DNA of 64,000 nt from Ostrinia nubilalis (GCF_963855985.1 NC_087098.1:14528501-14592500); one strand, 5' to 3'. Shown: positions 1-11,771, counted from the stretch's first letter. The notes: a model not told the origin generated them from the letters alone. Made by a program: numbers and translations.

Positions 1-2746
1 AGTCTATGTATTTTTTTATAAGCTACGGGTGACGGATATGAACTGCACCAACTTATAAGTTTTAATGTCACGTTATTTAGGGAGTCTTATTCTTATTCCT
101 TAGCATCTGTCTCCCCATTTTGATTACTACGCTACCTAAATCTTCCAATTACATTCAGTTCTAGGACCTCAACTCGGTTATTCTTACCCTTAAACTTCAC
201 TAGTTGAGTTTCCTTGGCGTCCAAGCTGTAGATCCTGGATGTACAGGAGTTGCAGTGACGGAAATGAGAGAGAAGATTTCCAATCTTATTTCTTTTCAGA
301 CATTTCAAAATACGACCCGAACTGCTTATAGCATAGTGGTATTCAATAATCACCCGATGTTACGTAAATCACAACATGGTGCTTCAGCGATGACCACCTT
401 TATGCAAAAAAAGTTTCGCCAATCGGAGCCCGAAGGCTTAAGTAGTTTGGCACGTGTCGTCGAGAAATGGGGGTCAAAAGAATTCAACAATCTTTGACCC
501 AATGTGTTTTGGATTCCTCTTCTTATTATCATCTTTATGAATGTATCTACGCATATCAATAGAGACTATTATATTTAGTGACCGCAATAGTGTGTTTTGT
601 TGCCACTATTATAGAGATTTATTTTATTTACACAACTAACAATAGTACTTAAAGAATTAAAATAATATGATTTTACAATTTAATCGTGATTTGAATGAGC
701 GGCTCGTTTATCGGTCGAACTATGCCTGAGGTGGCAGATTCTATTCCCGCATAATACAAAACTTTGTGTGTACTGTAGTTATTTATCAAAGCTTTCCTTA
801 GTTGAAAATGAGTGAATTGCCAACGTTTTCATTTTTATTTATCTTTCCTCCAGATTGTTTTGAATACCACAAATTCTATCACAGATAAATTATTAAAATA
901 TTGCGCCTGACAACATCGATCAACATGAGCGGCGAATCGGCAGTTTCTGAAAAATAATTCGATCTGATACTCTTGTTCCAACATGTCTCCTTGCATTACG
1001 CCGCGTTCGGCACACTTTGACGGTACGTATCGTTTCTCGGTTTCCGAGAAGCGCGATGACAGACCAGATTTAAAGTCGTATGAGATATGCAGGGGTGGGC
1101 AACAATTTGGGCCTGAATGTTACATTTTTTGGGTGGAACAATAAAATCCTCAAATGTAACCAAGCGCAAAAATTGGTAGGACCAATTTTATTAATATTAG
1201 TGAAAGTCCAAGAAAGGTTCATTAAGATAAAAATTGCCAGCAACAAAAGAAGAAGAAGGAAAGGTTTCTCAGAAGCCTTTCAAACTCCGTTGAAGGAAGT
1301 GCCGTTCAGTTCAGTCCTTTTCTTTGGGGTACATTTTTAATGACAAGATAAGAGTTATCTTTCCATCAGATATTGAAATTCAAGAATATCATTAATGATT
1401 AAACGAAGAGTAATAAAAGTCAATAAATTAAATGTTCCATCTAAACACTGGCCGCTCTCACGCAAGGCATAGAAAAAAAAAGTAATATGAAATGATAGAA
1501 TTTAAATGTCGAATCTCTCAATATAGTCATCGATAGAATTGAAAACTTCCGAGTGATTGCACAAATTCGGATGAACTGAATCGAATAAAACCCGGGTTTA
1601 TCGATTAGCATAATAATTAGACGTTTTACATACATATTGAATTAAACACAACCAATCTTTTTGTAAATGAATTTACTCACCAAAAATGTACAAGGATTGA
1701 CAGGGGTGCTCTATGGAATATTATAGTTCACAGATAAAACTGCTTAAATTTTCCGGTGTCAGTATAATCTGTGCCAACGGTTGAGCGCGCCAGCCGGGAA
1801 TGAAACTGCACCGAATCGAATTACGGCAGTCCATTATTTTAAATAAACATAACTTATATTGAGCTTGTGATATGGGTGCTAATGTATAAAAAGTTTTTAA
1901 ATGCAATGTCTTTATGGGGTGAGGCATTATTTTGTTGTTCAACGAAGTTAAATCTATTATTTGCGATATTTCAAGTATGTTTTCTACTAAGTTGTAAGAT
2001 ATGAATCAGTTGGTATTTTACTTAATTTTATTTCAACTTTATTTCACACCTTAATGAGATACATTACAAAGAGCGAATGTCTTTTCCAACTAACTCCTAG
2101 TACGGACACCAGTCTCTACGAAATACTTATTTTTGATCCTTGTTGTTATAATGACCCGTTACAAACTGTGACTTTATGTATTTTGTAAAGAGAAATAATG
2201 TTGATTTATTTATTATTATTAAAAATTTTGTTTGTTTGTTTGTTTCTTTGTGCCAAACAGAAATTAGAATATGCCAATATGAGACGAGAGTTTTCATTTC
2301 CCCCAGTAGATTTAAATCATCATAAGAACTGAAAAAAAAATATAAGTAACTATTTATGTGGTTTTATTGTTTATGAGACAATTAGATATTATAAAATTAT
2401 TCGAAAAACGGGTGTGACTTCAAAACTTCAAACATAAACGTTTTTAAAATTAACGTTTGCTTACTTTGCTGTCAATTTATAGTCCCACAAACATCTAAGC
2501 TTATTTAACCAGCTCCCGGTGTTTCTTCAGCATGTGACCTGATCCCAGCTGACACAACCACTTTTTGCACCTCCACCCGTTAATTTGTGAGCTTCAATTA
2601 AAAGCCATTTAAAATGCATGAGCCAGCGGGGCACCATTCGTTAAAACTACTGCCTTAGTTTATGCGTGAAATTAAATAAATGTTCTTTAACCCTGCAGTG
2701 GCACGTTTCCAAAGGTATTTTTTTTAGCAACTTAAAGTGACTAATG
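1..2746. other. AT-rich non-coding DNA
   Basis: No credible gene seen. Short frames near 204-497 and 1080-1340 have no domain or codon signature. Apart from the fragment at 213-243 nothing repetitive was recognised. Confidence 0.6.
213..243. repeat. Repeat fragment inverted relative to 4783-4813
   Basis: CAAGCTGTAGATCCTGGATG here reads in reverse complement near 4790-4810 (CCAGGATCTACAGCTTG exact), with weaker similarity on both sides. Probably two relics of one mobile element in opposite orientation. Confidence 0.55.
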
Positions 2747-2749
2747 TTA

Positions 2750-2867
2750 GGCTGAGTAACACCACCTAACTTTAAAGATAACTATGACGAAAACCGGTGC
2801 TTTTTGTATGGATTTTGACAGATTTTTGACGTTTGTCAAAGTTAAAGTAAGATGGTGCAACCCAGCC
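2750..2867. mobile_element. Palindromic MITE, copy A (GGCTGAG/GGTTGCACC family)
   Basis: 118-bp element with inverted ends GGCTGAGT...CACCTAACTTTA and TAAAGTAAGATGGTG...CCCAGCC. TTA flanks both sides (2747-2749 and 2868-2870). Confidence 0.88.
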
Positions 2868-2885
2868 TTAGTGTTTCAAAACTAA

Positions 2886-2964
2886 GGCTGAGTAGCATGA
2901 GTAGCATCACCTAACTTTGATCGTAACTTTAACGTTTGTTAAAGTAAGAAGGTGCAACCTTGCC
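2886..2964. mobile_element. Palindromic MITE, copy B (internally deleted)
   Basis: Same family as copy A, only 18 bp further on. The 79-bp length shows loss of the central part (the GTCAAAAATCTGTCAAA and ACCGG block). TAA flanks both sides (2883-2885 and 2965-2967). Confidence 0.8.
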
Positions 2965-2987
2965 TAATTATTTTTTCTATTACACCA

Positions 2988-3034
2988 GGCTTTTGTCCAG
3001 TGGATTTCCTTCGGTTAAAACTAACGAACGAACA
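2988..3034 (+). pseudogene. LINE 3'-tail relic
   Basis: CTTTTGTCCAGTGGATTTCC and CTTCGGTTAAAACTAACGAA match the same tail type as 10190-10235, degraded. Confidence 0.5.
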
Positions 3035-4316
3035 AAATTAGTTGACGAGTTAGTTTTTGTCATATTTCGGCTTTTCCTTTCGTAAGGGTTCCACTAGCCA
3101 AGGCGTTAAACATACTCGTAGTTACGTACCGTAGGGATAAAGCGTAGGTAGTGCAATTTTGGTAATAATTCTTACATTTTAATTCTGGAAGCAGTAATCA
3201 TAAATAATCCACGCGGAAGAAAACTTTTTAAATGAAAACCGGACATTATGACGTAACGTATTTCACCTTACACATACATTTTGAAACTGTACAAAATAAA
3301 CTGGCCGAGTTTGCGGTATCGGCTCATCGGCCCGGGGCTAGTGCGCTTATATACAATAATCTCATCGATTCAATTGCATGCGCGCGCGTCGCCCGAAAAA
3401 ATTGCGCTTCCGAAATTCGACGTTCATTACGCGCAGTGTAGGTAGAACAGTTTACCCACTTCAGTTGATGACAAGGTTTTTGATTTTTTATAAGTTCAAA
3501 ATATAAAATTTCAAAAACCTATAGAGTTACAAACTTTATTTACGCTAAATTCGACGCCGACGACATAGAGTGGGAGATAATGGTGCATGTTTTGTTTTCA
3601 GGCTAATTTTACGGTATGTTCTTGAAGTGGAAGCTTTTTGACAATCTGATAAAATTACATAAATAAGTGGAGTGATTTGAATAGCCAGAAAAATACGGGT
3701 ACCTCTATATTCAGTCGTAAAACAGAATAATAAAGTAATTAATGACTAAAATGTTCTCAAAAATTTTATAAATTTTAAATTAGTCGTTGCTGAAACAAAA
3801 AAATATCAATTTATCAGCTCTGTTTTAATTTTAAATCCACCTGTCAGTGAACTTACTCAACTCAAAACCAATTTACCCATTACAATAAAGTAAGTAACAA
3901 AAAACAATACTTATAAATCCACCAAAACGTACATTGCATAAAACAATAATATCCAGCAATTAATATGAGCACAATAACTTTTGCGCGGCCATATTTCGGC
4001 TTACTGCTTTTAAATTTAATTTATTTGCTCTGTGGTCGTAGTTTTAATAAAGCCCGCTGTCGGTGGGTGAAAGTCCACAGATTTATACCGCGATGTCGGC
4101 TCATCCTTGCGTAAGGGATAATGGAATTTATTTACATAAATTATAACTATGCCCGTGGAGACTGACTACCGAAATTCGCGATTCTTTTTTTACGGTAACA
4201 CTCTGATTGTTAAGACTGTACACATACTTATTATGTGTACACATTACATACTTACGATGGGTTTTTCGCTAGAGAACCTTTTGTAGAATTAATTTGATAG
4301 AGAAAATAATAATGAA

Positions 4317-4450
4317 CGCTGTGGCTTGAGTTTCTTGCGCTGCTTCTTCTCAGCACTGCCCATTTGTTGTCCCGAAGCAGTGGTAGGGTTAAGGTAATAC
4401 TGGGACGTGTAAAAGAGCTTTTTGAAAGCCTACTTGTAAAGAAGATTAAT
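4317..4450 (+). repeat. Interspersed-repeat 3' end (CTTCTTCTCAGCACTGCCCA type)
   Basis: GAGTTTCTTGCGCTGCTTCT ... GTTGTCCCGAAGCAGTGGTA ... TACTGGGACGTGTAAAAGAG is a common lepidopteran LINE/SINE 3' segment. An inverted copy lies at 40695-40805. Confidence 0.65.
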
Positions 4451-4774
4451 ATGAATTTGATGATATATGTAGGTTTGTTTGGAAATCTTTAACATAATAC
4501 GAGTAACTAATAAAATCACTTAATTAATTGATAGTCATGATGAAATACGGTTATTTACGGCATATTGACATCACCTCGATCAAAATCAAAGTCTTATTCT
4601 ATCGTGTGGGTAGTTACAACCTTGGTGTAATATTACTTTTAAAAGAACATAATGGTCAGATAACAAAATAGTCACTAATATGCAATTAATACGTTCTAGC
4701 TCTGTGAAAAAAGACAAATGTGTTTTAGGTGGAGTGACTAGTAGATCGTGACTATTCCTACCTCTCGTTTCCAT

Positions 4775-4820
4775 CGCTCAAACTCCTGTGTAGCCAGGAT
4801 CTACAGCTTGACCGCCAATA
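4775..4820. repeat. Repeat fragment inverted relative to 213-243
   Basis: Contains CCAGGATCTACAGCTTG flanked by AACTCCTGTGTAG and ACCGCCAA. The counterpart near the window start is opposite in strand. Confidence 0.55.
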
Positions 4821-5620
4821 CATCCCAATCAGTGAAGGCAAAGTTTGTTCCGGGGGAAAGTTAAACTGTCATTGGACTCGTAACGAAATTAATCAGAAGA
4901 ATTTAGGAGGAGTTCGAAGTTTGGGTTCGACTTCTCTCCAGTGCAGGGACTAGAATGTACAGTTAAACAAATAAATGTTATTACTATTCAGAAGTTTGTC
5001 AATTTCGAAGTACGTTCCTCGAAATAAAACTAACGTACGCCACTGGTTATAAGGTGCCAACGTTTCTTAAACGAGTATCTCATTTCGCCTTCGGCCTAGC
5101 ACGTGGCGGTTCTCCTTTTAAGGGCGACCAGTACTCAGGGGCCACTTAATGCATATTTTATTTTGCCTTTCTTTCGCAGCGATTTCGTTTGTGTGGATTT
5201 CAGTATTGGTCCCATTAAGGTACTGTAGGATCGCGTTATTGTTTTATACTTTGCGGTTATGGTTTGGATCTTCGCGGAGCAAATGTTGGGGTGATAAGCT
5301 CAATTTTGTATATTATCATAGACGCATAATTTGTATATGTGTAGAATGGTGTACCTTATATCTTTTTAAACGTGTTTACTCGACACCATCAGTGGTTATA
5401 CCAGTTGTACTTAAATTGGTTAATGTTATATATCGAACTCTCTACTTTATTCTTCTGATTAAATTCGTTAAATTTTAATGTGTTGTGCCAAATAAACAAT
5501 TTTTTATTTATTTATTTATTTCGGGTTCCAAGCTATCTATCCCCGGGACTACTTAACCTTTATTGACGGTTGAAGTTATATCCAGGCTATATTGGAGTTG
5601 CATTAAAAATAAATTTAACC

Positions 5621-5692
5621 GCCTCTGTAGTCTAGTGGTAAGATCACCTGCTTCAGACGCAGAGGTCCTGGGTTCGATTCCCAGTGGGGGCA
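5621..5692 (+). tRNA. tRNA-like SINE head, apparent CAG anticodon
   Basis: The 72 bases can be folded as a tRNA: acceptor GCCTCTG against TGGGGGC, D-arm, anticodon arm CTGC-TTCAGAC-GCAG, and T-arm CTGGG-TTCGATT-CCCAG. The loop would expose CAG (Leu), but there is no long variable arm, which true Leu tRNAs have. I read it as the internal Pol III promoter of the SINE, not a functional tRNA gene. Confidence 0.6.
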
Positions 5693-5950
5693 GATTTTTC
5701 TGTTCGGTTTGGTTGGTGGTAGGGCTAGTTCTAAGTCCGCCTGGCTAGCTACCACCATCATACCTAAGTCTGTCGCCATAACAACAATGTTAACAACATT
5801 ATTGTGTTCCGGCAGTTAGAGGTAAGATAGCCAGTTCCTCCATGGTTGAGCATTCCGGGTGAAGCTCGCTTCCACCTTCGGCCTGATCATCGCTTACCAT
5901 CAGGTGAGATACAGGATAAGAGCTTCCTCGTTGTGGATAAAAAAATAATA
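5621..5950 (+). mobile_element. tRNA-headed SINE
   Basis: A tRNA-like head (5621-5692) carries A-box TAGTCTAGTGG and B-box GGTTCGATTCC and is followed by an unrelated body and an A-rich end near 5940. The distal body (5761-5950) is shared with 43630-43800. That tail resembles 3' ends common in lepidopteran LINE/SINE partners and is probably what the LINE machinery recognises. The body contains an inverted pair TGGTGGTAG ... CTAGCTACCACCA. Compared with the second copy there is a ~19-bp insertion near 5816-5834. Clear flanking duplications were not found. Confidence 0.8.
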
Positions 5951-7833
5951 GTTTCATGACAACAAGTCTCATGATTTCATAATATAGTCGTCTATATGTT
6001 AGACTCATGTGGCCTGTGAAAAGCTCTTATGGCAATTTTCTTTGCTTTGACAAAAATATGAAGGCAACTAAAAGCTTCAGTAGAGTCGTAAACTGGTATT
6101 TTCATAAGGACTCATCCATAAATTAGAAGGGATGAGGGTTGCTATGTATTTTTTATGGAGACACGGACAAGGGTTGGTTTTAAAGCATTATGCTTACAGC
6201 GTTTTTGTTATATCCCTCGCGGATTATGCCTCTAAATAGGTATTTACTTTGGCTTGTATATTTAATAAACAATGTAGATCTGGTGCAGGCTTATGAAAAA
6301 ATATTTAGGTCTTCTTTCATCTTCGGAGAGTACGTACGTGTACTGACTGGCCTGAGGATGTATTTAGTTTAATTAACTTTCAGCCAAACTCTACACACAG
6401 AATGTATAATAATTGTTTTGCAAGATATCTATACTGTTATTTATCAATATTTACATTCATTAAAGCGTTTTTTTCAACATGTATGAGTGGATTACATTGT
6501 GGTTCGTTCGTTCGTAAGAGCCAAATAGCGTCCACTGTATTAGAGACATTGTGGTATCCATTTTAACATTTTTTTTCCAATTTACTCGCAATAAAACCTA
6601 AAAGGTATTGTTTACCAAATATTCAATTGACCTACTCATCCATTCCTAGAACTGATCCATCAGCTTACAACTATGATGCGACATCAAATCATTTGTTCCA
6701 TTGTTCTATAGCTCCCGTATTACGAATCGATAAGCCTCCCCAGTTGACCTCATGACGGACAGACGGTCGTACGTGCGTCGCATGTCAACATATGATTCAG
6801 TTGCATTCCAGGTGCATGCCTGGTGTTAGGTTACTGCTGATGTGATGATTGGAGTATAAGATGCAGTCACGTGGAAGCTGCGATGAGCTGGCAATGGTTT
6901 ATAGGTTGAATGCAGATGCGATAGAAGATAGAAAGATATATTTAATGAAGTTGAATGTAAGGAAATGGTAAATGTATAAGGAATCTCGCATGCCAAAGAT
7001 GCTTGCTTTGCTTTTTCGAGTAGGTTTGTGTTTTCGTCGAAATAAATTTATTTTACCTACTGTAAAATCCTGACTTTTGCTTGGACTTGAAAAACACACA
7101 TCAATCTACTAAAAATCTAAAGATTTCGCTAACGCTTTCAAGCATTCCTAGAGTTACCCTTAATTTACCATCACCTCATAAACCATGGGTTTCCTTCCAT
7201 TAATGGAAGTCACATTAAATAATGATAACTATTAAATCCTTTCGTTGTAGTTAAAAATGAACATGAACTTTTTATCGTAATGTACCTACCTACATTATTC
7301 TCCTTTCTGTAGTTAGGTAAAAAGTTTTTCCTCGTCCAACAAAAGAGGGCAGTATTAAAACGAGAAAATAAAAACAACATGGCAGATAACAAAACTGTAC
7401 TTGAACAGTTAGGTCACATTGTCAAGCAAAAAATAAATGGTACTTCATCTTTATACGCATCAACGAGGAGTTGTCCGAATAATGATATACTTTGTAATGG
7501 AGTGGACCAAGAACATTAAGTTTTACGAATTAAAGTGCGAGTGTCAACGAAAATATGCGAGAGACGAAATGAAATATGACCAAGATTCATTGTTGTAGTA
7601 TACTGACAGTGTTTTTTGGGCCTGATTAAAGATATTTATGTTGTCAACAATGTACAGAAAGGGCTTGTTGGTTGGGAAGTCAAATAGTATAAGTACTATT
7701 ACATACTTATAAATACAACTCACAAATAAAGCTACAAGTAATAAAATTTTTAAGAGATCAGAGAAGAGTAGCTGTTCGACTTCTTATTTTAATATGTTTG
7801 GATGTAATTAACTCTTTAAGTTTATTGGAATGG

Positions 7834-7899
7834 ATGCTAAATACTCGGTATTGATCTGTTAGGTTAGTACCTAACAGATCAATACCGAGTATTTAGCAT
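7834..7899. repeat. Perfect hairpin, 31-bp arms, 4-base loop
   Basis: 7834-7864 and 7869-7899 are exact reverse complements around TAGT. The flanking sequence does not continue the symmetry. It may be a tiny foldback element or a cruciform-forming site. Confidence 0.93.
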
Positions 7900-8042
7900 T
7901 TAGTATGTCATAGCTGAAAACCAAAGACACAGTTTGTTTAATAAGTGACTCTACAAATAAAAAATAAAGAAATGCATAGTACAAGTACCTAATTAAAGCA
8001 TCTAGTCTCTAGGTGTAGTCGTAAACGAGCAAAATCTAAACT

Positions 8043-8084
8043 GTTGCTGGACACCGATTAACCGTTGCTGGACACCGATTAACC
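8043..8084. repeat. Exact 21-bp tandem duplication
   Basis: GTTGCTGGACACCGATTAAC plus C is repeated head to tail once, probably by replication slippage. Confidence 0.93.
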
Positions 8085-8689
8085 GTTTTACCCTCAAGCG
8101 TACCTGTTCAAGCAGTCACCCAGTTCCAATTCACAAAGTTTTTACCCATTCTAACATTTGTGAATGTAAACCGGTTTCTCTCAATTCGGTGGCGTTCATT
8201 TGATCCGATCGCCTAGATCGGCGCCCTTGCGGCGCCTGCGCCGGTGACTCACCGGGTCAAGGCGCGGGCGCAACTTGTGTTGTCGCAACGGATTGCGAAT
8301 AGTGGAGTTGTTTTATTTTTTAATGCTGATGGGGTTAGAGTTCTTATTTATGATAAAGAGAATGCAGTCAAAATTCAGAAGTATGAGTTTTTACTATGCT
8401 AATAGAGATACAGTTCTTATAAGTTAGCTGTGAGAATTCGTAGAGTCGGTAAATGTATGACAGAGGGGATTTGAGGGAGTTTTACTTGTCTTATCGGTTG
8501 TAACAATTGATCCAATTTGTCCGAACATAACCCTTAAATAAAACTTAATAACTGCCTTGGTGCTTGATAGTTCAAATGGACCCACTGCTTCTCATACCCT
8601 CCGCCAAAGCACGGAATCAATTTTTTTTCAGATTCAAACCTGCAATATCCTAATCAATCTAAAAACAAATAAATACATAACTTACTCCA

Positions 8690-8770
8690 CGTGTGTCCAT
8701 CGTGGAATCGAATCTAGAACCTCCTAATTGAGCAGACGACAATATCATCCGTAACATATTCCAAAATCAT
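8690..8770 (-). repeat. Possible degraded tRNA-headed SINE
   Basis: The minus strand contains GATTCGATTCCACGATGG preceded by a GTCGTCTGCTCAATTAGG stretch. The spacing fits an A-box/B-box promoter but the head is too eroded to fold. Confidence 0.35.
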
Positions 8771-8989
8771 CCAGGTCAAAAGGTTAATTCCTAAAGTAAA
8801 ACCTCGACTCAACTAAACAGTGGAGCACCAATCAGGTGGTCCCGCTAACTGGAAGGCAATCGCGAGGCTTTGTTGAACGCTGTAAAACAATTACCTCTCT
8901 GGTTCACCACTTAGGCGGTTTACCGGCCTATTAGCGTTTAACTTGAGGAGTGGTGGTGTAAGGGTTTAGCGGGAAGCGGATATTTGGGT

Positions 8990-9213
8990 ATTTTTTGCAT
9001 CGGGAAATACTTTGCGCATACTAACTGGCTGATGGGGACAGTCAGTCAGTGGGACTTATTTGGGACTCTCCCCGCCGGGAGGGCGGGGTCGACCTAAATA
9101 CCCACTAAAACCTGACGGTGTCCTCCGGATCCATTGAAACGAAGCCGCGTGTTATTGTCCTATTGGACATTCGTCCGCTGCTCTTGGGCGAGCCCCTCTG
9201 GCTTCGAGGGGAA
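8990..9213 (+). repeat. Interspersed GC-rich repeat, copy 1
   Basis: Blocks CGGGAAATACTTTGCGCATA, GGGACTCTCCCCGCC, CCCACTAAAACCTGACGG and GTTATTGTCC...GGACATTCGTCCGC recur in the same order at 45911-46200. Non-coding; probably an untranslated part of a LINE or a long SINE. Confidence 0.75.
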
Positions 9214-9236
9214 CAGTGATTACTAAACTTAAGCTA

Positions 9237-9332
9237 GGTTGCACCATCTTACTTAACTTTAACAAACGTCAAAAATCTGTCAAATTACATACAAATAACA
9301 CCGGTTTTAAAGTTAGGTGGTACAACTCAGCC
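9237..9332. mobile_element. Palindromic MITE, copy C
   Basis: 96-bp copy: GGTTGCACCATCTTACTT...AAAGTTAGGTGGTACAACTC, with the ACCGGTTTT centre shortened. Flanks CTA and TTA are an imperfect duplication. Confidence 0.85.
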
Positions 9333-10905
9333 TTAAGGTCATAAACGCGGTGCTGCGGAGTTCGAATGCCATTTGTAATAGTTTTGGTGAAAGAAAGACG
9401 AGTATTTCGCTACGAAATTTATTTATACACATTCTGAAGTAATGAACAGAGTTCGCCATTCGAAGTGTGTCATTAAAATATTTCAATATTGGGCACTAAT
9501 TTCTACGTTCTTGTAGGTACATACACAGCGTGAAAGTCAATTTCGTTTATTATTTTCGGATATTTTCGCTGCAAGCAGAAGGTCGTAGGTTCAATTCGTC
9601 AGTCATGAGATGGATGATTTAAATAAAAATAATATGAAATTCAAGATTTCCCCATGACATTAAATTCAGACTTAGAATACGCTGACTCACTGAATGATCA
9701 CAACCGCTCCGCTCATAACCTTGCGCCTGACAGCTACTTGCTAACGCCGCGAAGCGTGAAAAACATTAAGTTAAATACTTAGGCAGTACTTGGTTCCCAT
9801 GCCCCGCCCACGGCAGGCACAATCAACAATAACCGACCACCGACCAATGAAGGACGTGGTGGTACCCATTGTTTGAATGAGAGGAGAAATTATATCAAAT
9901 CAAACCTAATTACAGCTAGAGAGGGCTCAGAACTAGACTGGTCATTATGATATAGAAGTAGCTACGTTTTATTAGTTTAGAACTAGAGTAAACGTTATGG
10001 TCTTGAAGTGGCTACATTTTATTAGAGAAAGTGACCAGAAGCTTTCAAATACCCAATTCGTAGAGACGATGGCCGTTGGGGCAGGAAAGTTCTCAAGTGG
10101 CGACCACGGGCTGGACCGACGATCTGGTAAAGGTCGCGGGAAGAGCCTGGATGCGGGCAGCGCAGGACCGTTCATTGTGGAACCTTGGGGAAGGCCTTTG
10201 TCCAGCAGTGGACGTCATTTGGCTGAAACGACGACCCAATTCTGAGTTTAGCATTGTTCGCATACACACACACACACCTACTGGCGTAATGCAACCCAGG
10301 GGCAGTTAAAAACCTCCACACAGCTGCTCCTTTACGACTACGGAAATATAGGTCAAACTTTAAAGTTGGATAGTGTTTACGAGTAGCTACATGCCCTTAT
10401 GTGACTAGGTATTCAGGAAAAAGTTAAGTACGACCCTCTTTTAATCGGGTAAAGCCCTTGGGTTGTAGGAACTGTTATTGATATCCATGGAAGCTGCCAT
10501 CAATTTATCCACTTGCTTGCTGGCCACACACATTATTTCAACCTTAAAGATTCTTCATAACTGAAGCATCACAGTCTTGACCTTCTAAACAATTTCTCCT
10601 AACAAACAAGACTTCCTTACTTTCTTATCAACTAGGCTTTGTCTATAACAAATGACTCATCTCTCACTCACAATCAAAGGTTGCACCTCCGTACAATTAA
10701 ACGTATCAGAACACATCTACGGATTGATAGTGACAAATAGTCGGCAGATGAACAATGCGCTTTCGCTACTGGCGATTAGAGAAACAATCGCTCTTTCACT
10801 ATACAGTGGAAATGGATACAGTAGGATTAGACACAGTACTTAACTTACATAGTTGTTTTATGTAGAGCGCTAGTAATTTTTAGTTTTCTGTAAAAATGTA
10901 TTACT
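9333..10905. other. Non-coding DNA around a LINE relic
   Basis: Only the LINE relic at 10040-10245 and a short CA repeat at 10261-10277 were recognised. The 63-codon frame at 10652-10843 has no family signature. Confidence 0.5.
10040..10245 (+). pseudogene. LINE 3'-end relic (C-terminal coding part plus tail)
   Basis: One frame translates to WTDDLVKVAGRAWMRAAQD followed by a shifted LWNLGEG stretch. I recognise this as the C-terminus of RTE-like LINE proteins common in Lepidoptera. It is followed by the tail GTCCAGCAGTGGACGTCATT and GGCTGAAACGACG. The rest of the element is missing (5' truncation), as is usual for LINE copies. Confidence 0.75.
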
Positions 10906-11444
10906 TGGTCGCCTCCCTAACCGTCGGACCGTTGCGTGAGGTGTCTAAGCTCGAATCTATAATCTGGGGGCACGGCAGTGCCCCCACCAAGTCGAGCAAA
11001 AAAGCGGCACGGCCGTACCATCCTTTTCTCGAAGCAATTCAGGCCATTTTCGACTGCCTGTAACTTCGTTGTGGATAAAACTAGAAGGCTGAATTTTCAT
11101 TAGCTATGTAGGCATTGTAAAGACACGGTATATTTAAAATTTCATTCAATTTGAACCAGTAGTTTAGGAATTATAACGGGTCAAAGTTACTTAATTTTGT
11201 CACTCACTGACTCACTGACTCACTGACTCACTGACTGACTCACCGATCATCAAAATTCTAAGGCACTTCTAGCAGACCTAGAAGCTTCAAATTTGGAATA
11301 TAAGTAGTGTTTGGTGTATGAATCAAGGAAAAACTAAAATATTTGGGGGCACGGTAGTGCAACCGCCAAGTCGAGTAAAATTTTTCAATTTCGGTCCAGT
11401 TTTCTAGATACGTAACTGCTGTCTACAAAATACAAAAAGAAATG
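10906..11444. repeat. Interspersed-repeat region with two related GGGGGCACGG blocks
   Basis: Two blocks resemble each other: near 10966-11000 (GGGGGCACGGCAGTGCCCCC, a hairpin, then CCAAGTCGAGCAAAA) and near 11345-11381 (GGGGGCACGGTAGTGCAACC, then CCAAGTCGAGTAAAA). The part between includes a CACTGACT repeat. This looks like one or more non-coding mobile-element bodies of a common lepidopteran type; the family was not identified. Confidence 0.55.
11201..11243. repeat. CACTGACT-type microsatellite
   Basis: Short tandem CACTGACT / CACTCACTGACT units. A shorter similar run follows the large inverted repeat near 11799-11817. Confidence 0.85.
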
Positions 11445-11771
11445 AGATCCCATCAAAAACAATACTTGTCAAAAAAACCAAGTCTCGCAACTCAGTTGTT
11501 CTACGGTAAAAAGTTGTGAGATCCATGTAATACCAAGTCCAGGCCAGGAAATCTTTAACGTTTTACATAAATATATTGACTTGGCCATCGCATGAAAACA
11601 CGTGTAAATTAAAAATTATTTAGTGCGATGGCCAAGTCAATATATTTATGTAAAACGTTAAAGATTTCCTGGCCTGGACTTGGTATTACATGGATCTCAC
11701 AACTTTTTACCGTAGAACAACTGAGTTGCGAGACTTGGTTTTTTTGACAAGTATTGTTTTTGATGGGATCT
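11445..11771. repeat. Perfect inverted repeat, 148-bp arms
   Basis: Arms 11445-11592 and 11624-11771 are exact reverse complements as read, separated by a 31-bp AT-rich loop. Outer ends are AGATCCCATCA and TGATGGGATCT. No target duplication is obvious. It could be a foldback MITE or the junction of two inverted copies of a larger repeat, since related repeat texture lies on both sides. A transcript through it would form a long hairpin. Confidence 0.92.

Larger units (their letters stand above)
3035..5620. other. Non-coding DNA with a CG-dense patch and simple repeats
   Basis: 3300-3440 is CG-dense (GCATGCGCGCGCGTCGCC). A TTTA repeat lies at 5508-5521. The hydrophobic 109-codon frame at 5149-5478 is AT-driven and not credible. 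Relics at 4317-4450 and 4775-4820 are listed separately. Confidence 0.55.
5951..8989. other. Non-coding DNA, mostly featureless
   Basis: Holds the hairpin at 7834-7899, the 21-bp duplication at 8043-8084 and a CG-rich patch at 8205-8290 (GGCGCCCTTGCGGCGCCTGC). No gene recognised. Confidence 0.55.

Noticed and set aside
5149..5478. 109-codon hydrophobic frame resembling a membrane protein
   Set aside because: AT-rich DNA readily gives Phe/Leu/Ile/Tyr-rich frames; no signal or family motif.
5621..5692. Functional tRNA-Leu gene
   Set aside because: It lacks the long variable arm required of Leu tRNAs and is fused to a SINE body with a tail repeated elsewhere.
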